Assembly: GCA_003162995.1 (NCBI GenBank)
Contig: PLUZ01000164.1
Coordinates: 19,050-33,623 of the forward strand
Origin: Methylocapsa sp.
Lineage (GTDB): Bacteria > Pseudomonadota > Alphaproteobacteria > Rhizobiales > Beijerinckiaceae
Direction of reading: 5' to 3'
DNA: 14,574 bases
Below are positions 1 to 6,761 of this stretch, one piece after another. Positions within the stretch are counted from its first letter, which is position 1. The number at the start of each line of letters is the position of its first letter. A program made the translations under genes and the position numbers. The notes below the pieces were generated by a model. It was not told the DNA's origin. It saw only the letters and a list, made by a program, of their open reading frames with translations, and ran no database searches.

Positions 1-362
1 TCGCCGCTTTGCTTATCGTCTGGCGCCATCTGACCTGGATCGGGCTTTCTGGCCAATCCAGCCCTGACGGCTCCGGTCCCGGCAGCGAGCCGGCGGCTCG
101 GCTTGCGTTCGACGATCACCGTCCTTGCCGCCCCTTCGCGCCCGCTTGCGGTCACGATTTGGGTACTGTTGCGCGGCGGCGCCTGTTTCAACAGCTCGGC
201 GCGCACGTCTTCCACCGGCAGATCCATCAGCGCTGCGGCGATTTCGGCCTGCTGTTGAAGCTCGTCGGTCAACCCCCGCGCTGCAATAATCGCTTCCTTG
301 AGCGTCGGCGGATCGTGTCGCACGCGGCGCGTGCCATATTTCGTTTTCCAGACGGTTGCCAT
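1..362 (-). CDS. Conserved-looking hypothetical protein, C-terminus cut by window edge
   Basis: The minus-strand frame opens with ATG at 362-360 (MATVWKTKYGTRRVRHDPPT) and stays open for 120 codons to the left edge, so the C-terminus is missing. The N-terminus is strongly basic (K6, K8, R12, R13, R15). A short acidic and glutamine-rich helix follows at about 22-58, then an Arg/Lys-rich, low-complexity tail from about 74. There is no signal peptide and no membrane segment, so it is probably cytosolic. I do not recognise a domain and assign no function. It is preferred over overlapping frames because it has a well-placed candidate promoter (410-438) and ordinary codon composition. No convincing Shine-Dalgarno sequence is visible; only a weak TGGA lies upstream of the ATG. 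The rdgB stop lies 117 bp upstream in the same orientation, but the promoter suggests independent transcription. Confidence 0.6.
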   Translation of the reverse strand, partial: MATVWKTKYGTRRVRHDPPTLKEAIIAARGLTDELQQQAEIAAALMDLPVEDVRAELLKQAPPRNSTQIVTASGREGAARTVIVERKPSRRLAAGTGAVRAGLARKPDPGQMAPDDKQSG

Positions 363-409
363 ATTGGCTATTCCAGATGCCCGCGGCCCCCGCGACTTTG
401 TGCATTGCA

Positions 410-438
410 ATAATATTTTGCATAGCACATGAAATCAA
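410..438 (-). promoter_or_regulatory. Candidate sigma70-type promoter for the hypothetical gene ending at the left edge
   Basis: Read on the minus strand, a -35-like TTGATT (438-433) and a -10-like TATTAT (415-410) are separated by exactly 17 bp. The -10 matches five of six consensus bases and the -35 four of six. A start of transcription near 403 would leave a leader of about 40 nt before the ATG at 362. The stretch is AT-rich compared with its surroundings. This is a pattern match only. Confidence 0.5.
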
Positions 439-479
439 GGCCGCGTCTTGTCGCGCCGCCCAATCATGGTGAATGACGG

Positions 480-1121
480 TTATTGGACCGTCCGCCCGCC
501 AAGGCAGGCCTGCGCGAAAATCTGAAACGCGCGGGCGCGATGCGACAAGCCGGGCGAACCATCCGTGGGAATGCCGTGCTTTTCCAGGCCCGTCATTTCG
601 CCAAAGGTCCGCGCATAACCTTCCGGCAAAAAAATTGGATCGTAACCAAAGCCGAGTTTGCCGCGCGGCGGGAAAACGAGCTCGCCAAAGACCTTGCCTT
701 CGAAGCTGTGCATGTCCCCGCCTGGGAAGGCGAGGGCAAGGGCGCAAGCGAAATGAGCCTTGAACGGCAGGCTAGCCTTCGCCGCGCGCAACGCTTGTTC
801 GACTTTGGCCATGGCGGCGCCGAAATCCCGCGCAGGCCCCGCCCAACGCGCGGAATTGATGCCTGGAGCCCCATCGAGCGCCTCGACGCAAAGGCCTGAA
901 TCGTCGGCAAGCGCGGGGATGTTTGCGCGATCGGCAGCGGCGCGCGCCTTGATTTCCGCATTTGCGATGAAAGTTCCGCCGGTTTCTTCCGGCTCCGGCA
1001 GGCCGAGATCGGCCGCCGGAATCATTGTCACTCCATAGGGAGCAAGGAGGTCCCGCATCTCAGTGAGTTTGCCCGCATTATGCGTCGCGATCACAAGTTT
1101 ACCGATAAGCTTCTGCGGCAC
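480..1121 (-). CDS. rdgB: RdgB/HAM1 family dITP/XTP pyrophosphatase
   Basis: This house-cleaning enzyme hydrolyses dITP, XTP and related non-canonical purine NTPs to monophosphate and pyrophosphate, keeping them out of DNA and RNA in the cytosol. The protein has 213 residues, close to the family norm of about 200. Visible family motifs are the N-terminal [12 protein letters not shown] (about 11-22), [14 protein letters not shown] (about 46-59), the LADDSGL acidic catalytic motif (about 71-77), [10 protein letters not shown] and the C-terminal SHRARAF. The frame extends upstream to an ATG at 1193. I chose the GTG at 1121 because an AGGGGA ribosome site lies 6 nt before it and homology begins a few residues later (KLVIATHN). 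In many Alphaproteobacteria rdgB follows rph directly. Here rph is about 1.8 kb upstream with two unrelated genes between, and hemW does not follow. Confidence 0.93.
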   Translation of the reverse strand: MPQKLIGKLVIATHNAGKLTEMRDLLAPYGVTMIPAADLGLPEPEETGGTFIANAEIKARAAADRANIPALADDSGLCVEALDGAPGINSARWAGPARDFGAAMAKVEQALRAAKASLPFKAHFACALALAFPGGDMHSFEGKVFGELVFPPRGKLGFGYDPIFLPEGYARTFGEMTGLEKHGIPTDGSPGLSHRARAFQIFAQACLGGRTVQ

Positions 1122-1241
1122 GAAATCCCCTGAGTCTGGAAAGAGGTTGAAAGAATGGCCCCTGCCGTGGTGTGGCCTTACCAGAAACGACAAAGCGTAT
1201 CGAGCCCAGCTCCCACGATGAAAAGTGAGCGGGGCTGTTGT

Positions 1242-2141
1242 ATGATGCAGGATCGCTATTTGTCTCTCTGGCTAAGCCTCATTTGCATGCGCGGCTTCAT
1301 TTTTGTCGTCTTTTTCTTTGCCATCCTAAGCAGTGTGCCGACGGTTTATGCCGAGCCGCTATGGCTGACGCTGCCTGCGACGCCGACCCTTCCTGCAGCG
1401 AAGCGCAGCGGTACCGCGCCGGTGAACGGTGTCAAGATTTGGTATGCCGAATTCGGCCAAGGCGATCCGGTGGTTCTGCTACACGGCGGGCTCGCCAACG
1501 CGAACTATTGGGGCGATCTGGTGCCGGTGCTGGCCAAGAGCCACCAGGTCATTGTCATGGACAGCCGTGGCCATGGGCGCAGCTCGCGCGATGGCAAGCC
1601 TTTCGGCTATGACCTTATGGCGTCCGACGTGCTCGGGCTCATGGATTTTTTGACGATTCCCAAGGCAGCCATCATCGGCTGGAGCGACGGGGCGATTGTC
1701 GGGCTCGACATCGCCATCGATCATCCTGACCGGATCACAAGGCTCTTTGCGTTTGCCGCGAACTCAAACCCCAGCGGGTTGAAGGATACCAGCCAAAGCC
1801 CCGTCTTTAACCGTTTCATTGCACGCGCAGGGAGGGAATATGAAGAGCTCTCCCCAACCCCGGACCGCTACAATTCCTTTCTCGATGAGATCACCAAAAT
1901 GTGGGCGACGCAGCCGGACTTCACCGCCAAAAAGCTGCAAGCGATCAAAGTGCCGGTTTGGATCGTGGACGGCGACCACGACGAGGCGATCAAACGCGAG
2001 AATACCGAATTCATGGCAAAGGAGATTCCCGCCGCGAAACTGCTCATAGAGCCGGACGTCAGCCATTTTTCCTTCCTGCAGAATCCGCAGCAGTTCAACA
2101 GCGATGCGCTGCACTTCCTGAAGCAGGCAAAGGGTGAGTGA
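1242..2141 (+). CDS. Secreted alpha/beta hydrolase
   Basis: This is an alpha/beta hydrolase fold-1 protein of about 299 residues; the substrate cannot be told from sequence. Visible features are the oxyanion-hole HGG segment ([15 protein letters not shown]), the DSRGHGRS turn typical of the family, the nucleophile elbow GWSDG with Ser148, an acid in VDGDHD (about 243-247) and the catalytic His275 in DVSHFSF, which makes a complete triad. A hydrophobic N-terminal segment ([16 protein letters not shown]) ends in VYA before EPLW, which looks like a cleavable signal peptide and suggests a periplasmic or exported enzyme. The start is uncertain: ATG at 1155 (AGAGG upstream), 1242 (weak GAGCGGGG upstream) or 1287 (shortest clean signal peptide) are all in frame. 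The 3' end overlaps the convergent hemerythrin-like gene by 47 bp. The gene lies on the opposite strand to rdgB and rph and separates them. Confidence 0.85.
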   Translation: MMQDRYLSLWLSLICMRGFIFVVFFFAILSSVPTVYAEPLWLTLPATPTLPAAKRSGTAPVNGVKIWYAEFGQGDPVVLLHGGLANANYWGDLVPVLAKSHQVIVMDSRGHGRSSRDGKPFGYDLMASDVLGLMDFLTIPKAAIIGWSDGAIVGLDIAIDHPDRITRLFAFAANSNPSGLKDTSQSPVFNRFIARAGREYEELSPTPDRYNSFLDEITKMWATQPDFTAKKLQAIKVPVWIVDGDHDEAIKRENTEFMAKEIPAAKLLIEPDVSHFSFLQNPQQFNSDALHFLKQAKGE

Positions 2142-2706
2142 CACACGCCCGTTCCGCCTCAGCCTCCTGCTCCAACTGGAAAATATGCCTTCGTACAGCG
2201 TCGAACCCCTCTTCGACGGTCTCACTGAAAAGCGGATCCTTCCGATCTTTCAATTTTGAGGCGATCTCCGCCCACTCCTGAGGCTGCAGAGCCCTAACCG
2301 CGGCCGGAAAGAAATCCCGCTCTTCCATGGCGATATGGCGCCGTTCGTGCTCGATGAAGTCGCGAACGATGCCGTGGACGGTTTCCCGCAGGACTTCCCG
2401 ATCAGATAGTACACTCTCGACCGCCTGAGCCACTCGCTGCAAACGTTTGGCGCCGCTCCGGTGCTCGGCCGCGAGATCGCCAATATTTGCAGCCGCAGCG
2501 GGATCGCACGATTTCAGCTTCTCGAATACCATGTCCTCTTGGGGATGATGGTAGGCATTGGGATAGACCAGGAAATAGGCGATAATCGCGTGGATAACCT
2601 GGTAATCAGGCCGCTCTCCGCGATCAAAGACGCTTAACTCGCGCTCAAGAACCAGGAGCAGCTTTTCGATGTTGCGATGTTCTTGGCGTAAAGAATCAAT
2701 GATCAT
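2095..2706 (-). CDS. Hemerythrin-like HHE domain protein
   Basis: This is a 203-residue, all-helical protein with the ligand pattern of the hemerythrin cation-binding (HHE) family, which binds a di-iron centre and senses or handles O2, NO or oxidative stress. Candidate metal ligands are H10 in RQEHRNIEKL, H53/H54 and E57 in NAYHHPQEDMVFEKL, H82 in AAEHRSGAKRL, and H120, H124 and E128/E129 in FIEHERRHIAMEERDFFP. There is no signal peptide, so it is probably cytosolic. The ATG at 2706 is preferred over an upstream ATG at 2760 because the family-like sequence starts at MIIDSLRQEH and a GGAG lies about 10 nt before it. The C-terminal tail (about 16 residues, beyond the fold) is encoded antisense to the end of the alpha/beta hydrolase. 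It lies 198 bp downstream of rph in the same orientation. The precise role is not predictable. Confidence 0.88.
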   Translation of the reverse strand: MIIDSLRQEHRNIEKLLLVLERELSVFDRGERPDYQVIHAIIAYFLVYPNAYHHPQEDMVFEKLKSCDPAAAANIGDLAAEHRSGAKRLQRVAQAVESVLSDREVLRETVHGIVRDFIEHERRHIAMEERDFFPAAVRALQPQEWAEIASKLKDRKDPLFSETVEEGFDAVRRHIFQLEQEAEAERACVTHPLPASGSAAHRC

Positions 2707-2904
2707 TGGTTTGATTCTCCGCAGAAATAGTAATTTACCACCGGACCAGCTTCCCGGCATTGCGCAAGATCAAACAGGCACCCGCGCTGCAACATGATCG
2801 CGGCGGAAAGCGGACGGCGGGTCCGAACCCCGGCGCGGCGGTTGTCGAGCTGTCCCGCTCGTGAAGCAAGCTTCGCGGCGGCGATCATCATCTGCCTCAG
2901 ATCG

Positions 2905-3618
2905 TTACGCGATCGCGCCTTTTTGCAACTCCACAAGCTTTGTGATTCCTGTTTTGGCAAGCGCGATCAAATCGTGCAGCTGAGCATCAGTGAAGACCGC
3001 CGCTTCCGCCGTCGCCTGCACCTCGACCAGTGAGCCCTCGCCGGTCATGACGAAATTCGCGTCGGTTTCGGCGGCCGAATCCTCTTCGTAATCAAGGTCG
3101 AGCACCGCTTCACCATTCGAAATGCCGCAGGAAATCGCCGCGACATGGTCGCGCAAGGGATGATCCTTGATGATCGAGCGGCCGCGCATCCACTTCAAGC
3201 AATCATGCAAGGCGACCCAGGCCCCCGTGATCGCGGCGGTTCTTGTGCCGCCATCGGCTTGCAGAACATCGCAGTCAAGCGTGATCTGGCGTTCGCCCAA
3301 GGCCTGAAGATTGGTGACCGCGCGCAGACTGCGGCCGATCAAGCGCTGGATTTCGTGGGTTCGCCCGGATTGCTTGCCGGAAGTGACTTCGCGCCGCGTC
3401 CGCGTATGTGTCGCGCGCGGCAGCATGGCATATTCGGCGGTGATCCAGCCGCGTCCCTGACCGCGCAGCCAGGGTGGCGGCTTGTCTTCGAGCGAAGCCG
3501 TGCACAGCACATGGGTTTGCCCGAATTTGACGAGGCAGGAGCCTTCGGCATAGCGCGCGACATTGCGTTCGAGCGAAACTGGCCGCAACTCGCCGGCGGC
3601 GCGCTTAGAAGGGCGCAT
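2905..3618 (-). CDS. rph: Ribonuclease PH
   Basis: RNase PH is a phosphate-dependent 3'-to-5' exoribonuclease that trims tRNA 3' ends and other structured RNAs in the cytosol, acting as a hexamer. The 237-residue length is typical. Seen here are the N-terminal [20 protein letters not shown], the TRTRRE segment (72-77), the phosphate-binding arginines R86 (in [10 protein letters not shown]) and R126 (in DGGTRTAAI), and [18 protein letters not shown] with the conserved acidic residues. The positions of R86 and R126 coincide with the numbering of the E. coli enzyme. The ATG at 3618 is preceded by GGGGAGAG, a strong ribosome site. A weak promoter-like pair (TTGCAC, 17 bp, TAGAAG) lies just upstream on the minus strand. 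It would normally be followed by rdgB; here a hemerythrin-like gene comes next. Confidence 0.96.
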   Translation of the reverse strand: MRPSKRAAGELRPVSLERNVARYAEGSCLVKFGQTHVLCTASLEDKPPPWLRGQGRGWITAEYAMLPRATHTRTRREVTSGKQSGRTHEIQRLIGRSLRAVTNLQALGERQITLDCDVLQADGGTRTAAITGAWVALHDCLKWMRGRSIIKDHPLRDHVAAISCGISNGEAVLDLDYEEDSAAETDANFVMTGEGSLVEVQATAEAAVFTDAQLHDLIALAKTGITKLVELQKGAIA

Positions 3619-3746
3619 GACTCTCCCCGTTTGTTTTAAGGCTCGCTTCTAGAGGCTCGGCCCGCATTGTGCAACCGGAGCTGCCACGGCTCAAGAGCCG
3701 GAGCGGCGGCCAATGTTTGAGGATGCACTGGTGCTTCGATAAACGC

Positions 3747-4313
3747 TTAGCTAGGCCGCACGAGCTTCGGCACAGCAACGGTCAGAACCGAAGCCGCGGC
3801 CACAGCCCCCAGGATAGCTCCGAAAACATGGGTCCAGTCGCCCGGCCTCATTGCGCCACAATAAATGATCGCGAGGAATAATGGCAGGTCCAGGAAATGG
3901 GTGACGCGGCCCAATAATGTCCGAGCTTCCTCGCGATCCCGATCGGTGAGCCCTCCAGTTTTGTGCGCCTGGCGGGAACGCCGCAGGGTTCGCCTGAATT
4001 GTACGCGAGTGACTGTGTTGCCCTCTATGAACTCGAACAGGAATAAGCCCCACATGCCGGCAAGCCAGGGTTCGCTAAGGAACCCGAGCCCGAGCTCGAA
4101 AACCAAGAAAAGTCCCGACGCCCCAACGAGTACCGCCCCCGGCACCACCAGGGCGTCGTAGAAGGTCGCGGTGTACCAAGCCGCCTCGGCGAACGCGGTG
4201 ACATTGGTGGTCCGGTAGGCCCGAAGCTCCGATATGAAGACTGCAAGCAGGCCACCTCCCAGGCTGATAAAGCCGGTGATGTGAACAAACCTCAGCAGGA
4301 GATAGCTATCCAT
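3747..4313 (-). CDS. DUF2269-like integral membrane protein
   Basis: This is a 188-residue membrane protein with about five hydrophobic segments: roughly 4-27, 54-74, 83-97, 138-154 and 163-182. A basic cytoplasmic loop (RRTLRRSRQAHKTGG, about 107-121) lies between the third and fourth. The pattern, with His11 early in the first helix (LLLRFVHITGFISLGGGLLAVF) and no soluble domain, resembles the DUF2269 family of small proteins of unknown function. That assignment is from memory of the family, not a search. The ATG at 4313 is preferred over the one at 4343 because GAGGGG lies about 6 nt before it. That ribosome site overlaps the TGA stop of the 33-residue ORF upstream, implying translational coupling. 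It is the last gene of a MarR-headed unit, so it is probably controlled by that regulator. Confidence 0.75.
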   Translation of the reverse strand: MDSYLLLRFVHITGFISLGGGLLAVFISELRAYRTTNVTAFAEAAWYTATFYDALVVPGAVLVGASGLFLVFELGLGFLSEPWLAGMWGLFLFEFIEGNTVTRVQFRRTLRRSRQAHKTGGLTDRDREEARTLLGRVTHFLDLPLFLAIIYCGAMRPGDWTHVFGAILGAVAAASVLTVAVPKLVRPS

Positions 4314-4323
4314 CGACGTCCCC

Positions 4324-4425
4324 TCAGTTGCGGGATTGCCCAAGCCCTGGTTTCAGGACGGCGAGGATGCTGCCGAGGAACATGGCCAACCGGAGGAAAT
4401 GCGGTGCCTCGGCTATCTTGTACAT
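4324..4425 (-). CDS. Candidate 33-residue small protein between marR-like and DUF2269-like genes
   Basis: A short ORF begins MYKIAEAPHFLRLAMFLGSI and ends GLGQSRN. It starts with ATG at 4425, seven nucleotides after the MarR stop codon (4435-4433), and stops 10 nt before the membrane-protein start. An AGGA ribosome site overlaps the MarR TAA stop, and its own TGA overlaps the ribosome site of the next gene, so it fits the operon as a separate cistron. Residues about 10-24 are hydrophobic (FLRLAMFLGSILAVL), suggesting a possible small membrane protein, though Arg12 interrupts the stretch. The evidence is spacing only; it may be a coupling leader rather than a functional peptide. A longer in-frame version starting at 4662 would overlap most of the MarR gene and is less likely. 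Confidence 0.4.
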   Translation of the reverse strand: MYKIAEAPHFLRLAMFLGSILAVLKPGLGQSRN

Positions 4426-4432
4426 GGGTGTC

Positions 4433-4927
4433 TTATCCTGAGTTCGCGGTGTCCGCTTCAATCCCGGACCGGAGAGCCAGAAGAACATTTGCCGCCGCTT
4501 CCACCATCGATGCGTCGAAGCCAGCTGTGATGCGATTGGCCCACGCGACCTGCCTCCGGGTAATCTCGTCGAGCGCCTGCCGCCCCCTCTGCGTAAGACC
4601 CGCGAGTTTGGCGCGCCGATGATTGGGATTGTCCGCGAAGGCGACAAACCCGCCAGCGGCAAGTTCGTTGGCGACCCGCTGAACCGCCTGCCGGCTTAGC
4701 CCCATGTTGCGGGAAATCTGTGCCACGGGCAGCGGGCCTTCATCGATGGCCCCCAGCACCTGCCATCGCGCGCTGGTCAGGCCGAGATCTTGCGTGAGGC
4801 GATCACCCGCCGCCAGCAGACATCCGTTGAACCGGAACGCCTCAAGGATCAGGCGCGTAAAGGCCTCGCCCGATGGCGTGCGCTGATTTGGCTTGGGCCG
4901 ATTGGAAACATCCGCGTTTCGAAGCAT
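4433..4927 (-). CDS. MarR family transcriptional regulator
   Basis: This is a 164-residue winged helix-turn-helix protein of the MarR family, dimeric DNA-binding regulators that usually repress their own operon until a small ligand or oxidant binds. The N-terminal dimerisation helix is at about 20-47. The wHTH runs from about 50 (LGLTSARWQVLGAI) through the recognition helix (MGLSRQAVQRVANELAAGG, about 75-93) to the wing (ADNPNHRRAKLAGLT, about 98-112), followed by a C-terminal dimerisation helix. A single cysteine, C36, sits in the N-terminal helix; some relatives (OhrR) sense peroxide through an N-terminal Cys, but nothing here proves that. The ATG at 4927 has no clear ribosome site. An 11-bp-arm perfect palindrome ends 2 bp before the start codon and is the probable autoregulatory operator. 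It heads a unit with the 33-residue ORF and the DUF2269-like gene. Confidence 0.9.
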   Translation of the reverse strand: MLRNADVSNRPKPNQRTPSGEAFTRLILEAFRFNGCLLAAGDRLTQDLGLTSARWQVLGAIDEGPLPVAQISRNMGLSRQAVQRVANELAAGGFVAFADNPNHRRAKLAGLTQRGRQALDEITRRQVAWANRITAGFDASMVEAAANVLLALRSGIEADTANSG

Positions 4928-4929
4928 AG

Positions 4930-4958
4930 CAACATACTGTTATATAGACAGTATGTTG
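4930..4958. promoter_or_regulatory. Palindromic operator at the start of the marR-like gene
   Basis: CAACATACTGT (4930-4940) and ACAGTATGTTG (4948-4958) form a perfect 11-bp inverted repeat with a 7-bp AT-rich centre (TATATAG). It ends 2 bp before the MarR ATG. A TTGACA-like hexamer (minus strand, 4962-4957) runs into its distal edge and a TATAAC (4944-4939) lies inside it, although their spacing is not classical. Binding here would block transcription or initiation of the MarR unit. The size and symmetry fit a MarR dimer site; the regulator-site pairing is inference from position. Confidence 0.75.
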
Positions 4959-5071
4959 TCAACTTGTGTGCGCCATTCCTTGAACATCGCGCCCGGCCCC
5001 GGATGCCCGAGGTGGGTCAAAACTAGTCTTGTGGGGAAACTCGCCGTCAAATTGAAATCCGGCCGCCGCCG

Positions 5072-5605
5072 TTAATGCCCCTCAAAGGACATCAGCGTGC
5101 GGACCGGCACGCCGAGCGCCTTGATCTTCTGGGCGCCGCCGAGATCAGGGAGATCGATCACGAAACAAGCCGCCACCACATCGGCACCGATTTTTTTCAA
5201 AAGCCCGACAGCGCCCACGGCGGTGCCGCCAGTGGCGATGAGATCGTCGACGAGGATGACCCGTTCACCCGGAACCACAGCGTCATCGTGGACTTCCATC
5301 TCGTCCAATCCATATTCAAGCGAATAGGCGATCGACACTTTGGTGTGCGGCAGCTTGCCTTTTTTGCGGATCGGCACGAACCCCGCCGAAAGCTGATGCG
5401 CCACCGCGCCCCCTAAGATAAACCCCCGCGCTTCCATCCCGGCAACCTTGTCGATCTTGGTTCCGGCCCAGGGCTGCACCAATTCATCGATCGCGCGGCG
5501 AAATGCCCGCGCGTCGCCAAGCAGCGTCGTGATGTCCCGGAACAGGATGCCCGGCTTCGGATAATTAGGAATCGTGCGGATGATGTTTTTGAGATAATCC
5601 GTCAT
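5072..5605 (-). CDS. apt: Adenine phosphoribosyltransferase
   Basis: This cytosolic purine-salvage enzyme condenses adenine with PRPP to give AMP and pyrophosphate. The 177-residue length is typical. The N-terminal [21 protein letters not shown] is a family signature, [16 protein letters not shown] (about 54-69) follows, and the PRPP-binding loop is [14 protein letters not shown] (about 116-129). The ATG at 5605 overlaps the mtnP stop by 4 bp (ATGA), so translation is probably coupled. Adenine released by the mtnP product is the substrate here, giving a two-step salvage route from methylthioadenosine to AMP. No clear terminator follows within the 144 bp before the MarR gene. Confidence 0.97.
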   Translation of the reverse strand: MTDYLKNIIRTIPNYPKPGILFRDITTLLGDARAFRRAIDELVQPWAGTKIDKVAGMEARGFILGGAVAHQLSAGFVPIRKKGKLPHTKVSIAYSLEYGLDEMEVHDDAVVPGERVILVDDLIATGGTAVGAVGLLKKIGADVVAACFVIDLPDLGGAQKIKALGVPVRTLMSFEGH

Positions 5606-6477
5606 GAAGGATTGGCCCGTTGCAAAATCGCCTCCAATTTTTTCACGAGCACGGGATCGCGCGCCGGGGGCGCGGTCAATATGGCATTGTCGAGCGCCTT
5701 GTCGGACCCGGCCGGACAGGCTTCATGCTCGGCGGGAAAGTCTCGCAAGAGGCGCGCCAAGAGTTTCGCCGCATTGCCGGCATTGGCTTCCACAACTCTT
5801 ATGACCGAAGCGACATCGACATTGTCATGCGCCGGGTGCCAGCAATCGAAATCAGTGACCATGGCGATCGTCGCGTAGGAAATCTCCGCCTCGCGGGCGA
5901 GCTTGGCTTCGGGCATCGCGGTCATGCCGATGACATCGCAGCCATTGGCCTTATAGGCGAGCGATTCGGCGAGCGACGAAAATTGCGGGCCTTCGATGCA
6001 GATATACGTCCCATCCTTGACGAAGGCGATCTTTTCGGCCGCCGCGGCGGCGGCGATCCTTTGTTGCAGCAAGGGCGCGACCGGATGCGCCATTGAGACA
6101 TGGGCGACGCAGCCATTGCCGAAAAACGAGCTTTGCCGCGAAAGTGTCCTGTCGATGAACTGATCGACGAGCACGAAAAGCCCCGGATACAGCTCCGGCT
6201 TGAACGAGCCGCAGGCGGAAACCGAAACGATGTCGGTCACTCCGGCGCGTTTCAGCGCATCGATATTAGCGCGATAGTTGATGCCCGACGGCGACAATTT
6301 ATGGCCGCGCCCGTGGCGGGGCAGGAACACGGCTTCGGTCGTCCCGATCCGGCCGAAGTGAAGCGCGTCGGAAGCGTCACCCCAAGGCGTCGCGACCCAT
6401 TCCTCTCTTATGTCCTCGAGCCCCGGCAGTTCATAGACGCCCGATCCACCAATGATGCCTACGATAGCTTTTGTCAT
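5602..6477 (-). CDS. mtnP: S-methyl-5'-thioadenosine phosphorylase
   Basis: This enzyme splits methylthioadenosine, a by-product of SAM-dependent pathways such as polyamine synthesis, with phosphate into adenine and methylthioribose-1-phosphate. The protein has 291 residues and belongs to the PNP/MTAP family. Visible are the phosphate-loop [35 protein letters not shown] (about 52-72), the SACGSF strand, [14 protein letters not shown], and the [15 protein letters not shown] and MVTDFDCWH segments, which carry the adenine- and ribose-contacting residues and favour MTAP over ordinary PNP. The ATG at 6477 has an AGGAG site about 5 nt upstream. It is co-translated with apt (4-bp overlap). The upstream region to 6610 contains several inverted repeats, described separately. 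No other methionine-salvage gene (mtnA and so on) is in the window. Confidence 0.95.
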   Translation of the reverse strand: MTKAIVGIIGGSGVYELPGLEDIREEWVATPWGDASDALHFGRIGTTEAVFLPRHGRGHKLSPSGINYRANIDALKRAGVTDIVSVSACGSFKPELYPGLFVLVDQFIDRTLSRQSSFFGNGCVAHVSMAHPVAPLLQQRIAAAAAAEKIAFVKDGTYICIEGPQFSSLAESLAYKANGCDVIGMTAMPEAKLAREAEISYATIAMVTDFDCWHPAHDNVDVASVIRVVEANAGNAAKLLARLLRDFPAEHEACPAGSDKALDNAILTAPPARDPVLVKKLEAILQRANPS

Positions 6478-6550
6478 GCCGGCTCCTGCTTCTTGAGCGC
6501 CACAGTTTTAACTGGCCCGGTGAGTCACGCAAGAAAAACGATACTTCCAC

Positions 6551-6610
6551 GCCATCAATTTGCTGATGGCTCCTATCCGCCATGCCAGAGCTCTTTTTCC
6601 CATAGGGAGC
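6551..6610 (-). promoter_or_regulatory. Structured region upstream of mtnP with two adjoining inverted repeats
   Basis: On the minus strand GGCTCCCTAT (6610-6601) can pair with ATAGGAGCC (6576-6568), leaving one bulged base. The following GCCATCA (6570-6564) pairs perfectly with TGATGGC (6557-6551) around a 6-nt loop. The two stems share the bases GCC, so they abut or compete. A run of five T lies a few bases after the second stem on the minus strand. A further small dyad, CAGTT-TT-AACTG, is at 6503-6514. It could be a leader RNA, a protein site or chance; no known riboswitch class was recognised. Confidence 0.3.
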
Positions 6611-6761
6611 CTTTGCTTCCTCTGTTGCCAGATCTCTTCGTCCGAAACAAAGAAAGACCCGTGCTCGCGCTCTTGTGATCGACCCGCAGGCGCATTTGGC
6701 GTAACGAAACGTCTTGACGCAGCGTATCTAGCATCAGAGTTTGAGGTGCAAGGAGATCCGC

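Noticed and set aside
13..747. A 244-codon minus-strand frame spanning the rdgB end and the left-edge gene
   Set aside because: It is out of frame with rdgB, which has clear motifs, and with the left-edge gene that has a promoter. The composition is Arg-rich shadow-like.
2707..2904. 198-bp gap between the hemerythrin-like gene and rph
   Set aside because: Small frames here have no ribosome sites or recognisable sequence. A GAAGC-TT-GCTTC dyad near 2862-2873 has too small a loop to be a convincing terminator.
3145..3639. A 164-codon plus-strand frame opposite rph
   Set aside because: It overlaps an unmistakable RNase PH gene and has no recognisable features of its own.
3687..3700. Short hairpin CGGCTC-AA-GAGCCG between the DUF2269-like gene and rph
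   Set aside because: The stem is only 6 bp with a 2-base spacer and no T tract on either strand, which is too weak to call a terminator.
6714..6742. TTGACG hexamer upstream of msrP as a sigma70 promoter
   Set aside because: At 16-18 bp spacing there is no acceptable -10; an ECF-type promoter was also considered but no consensus pair fitted.
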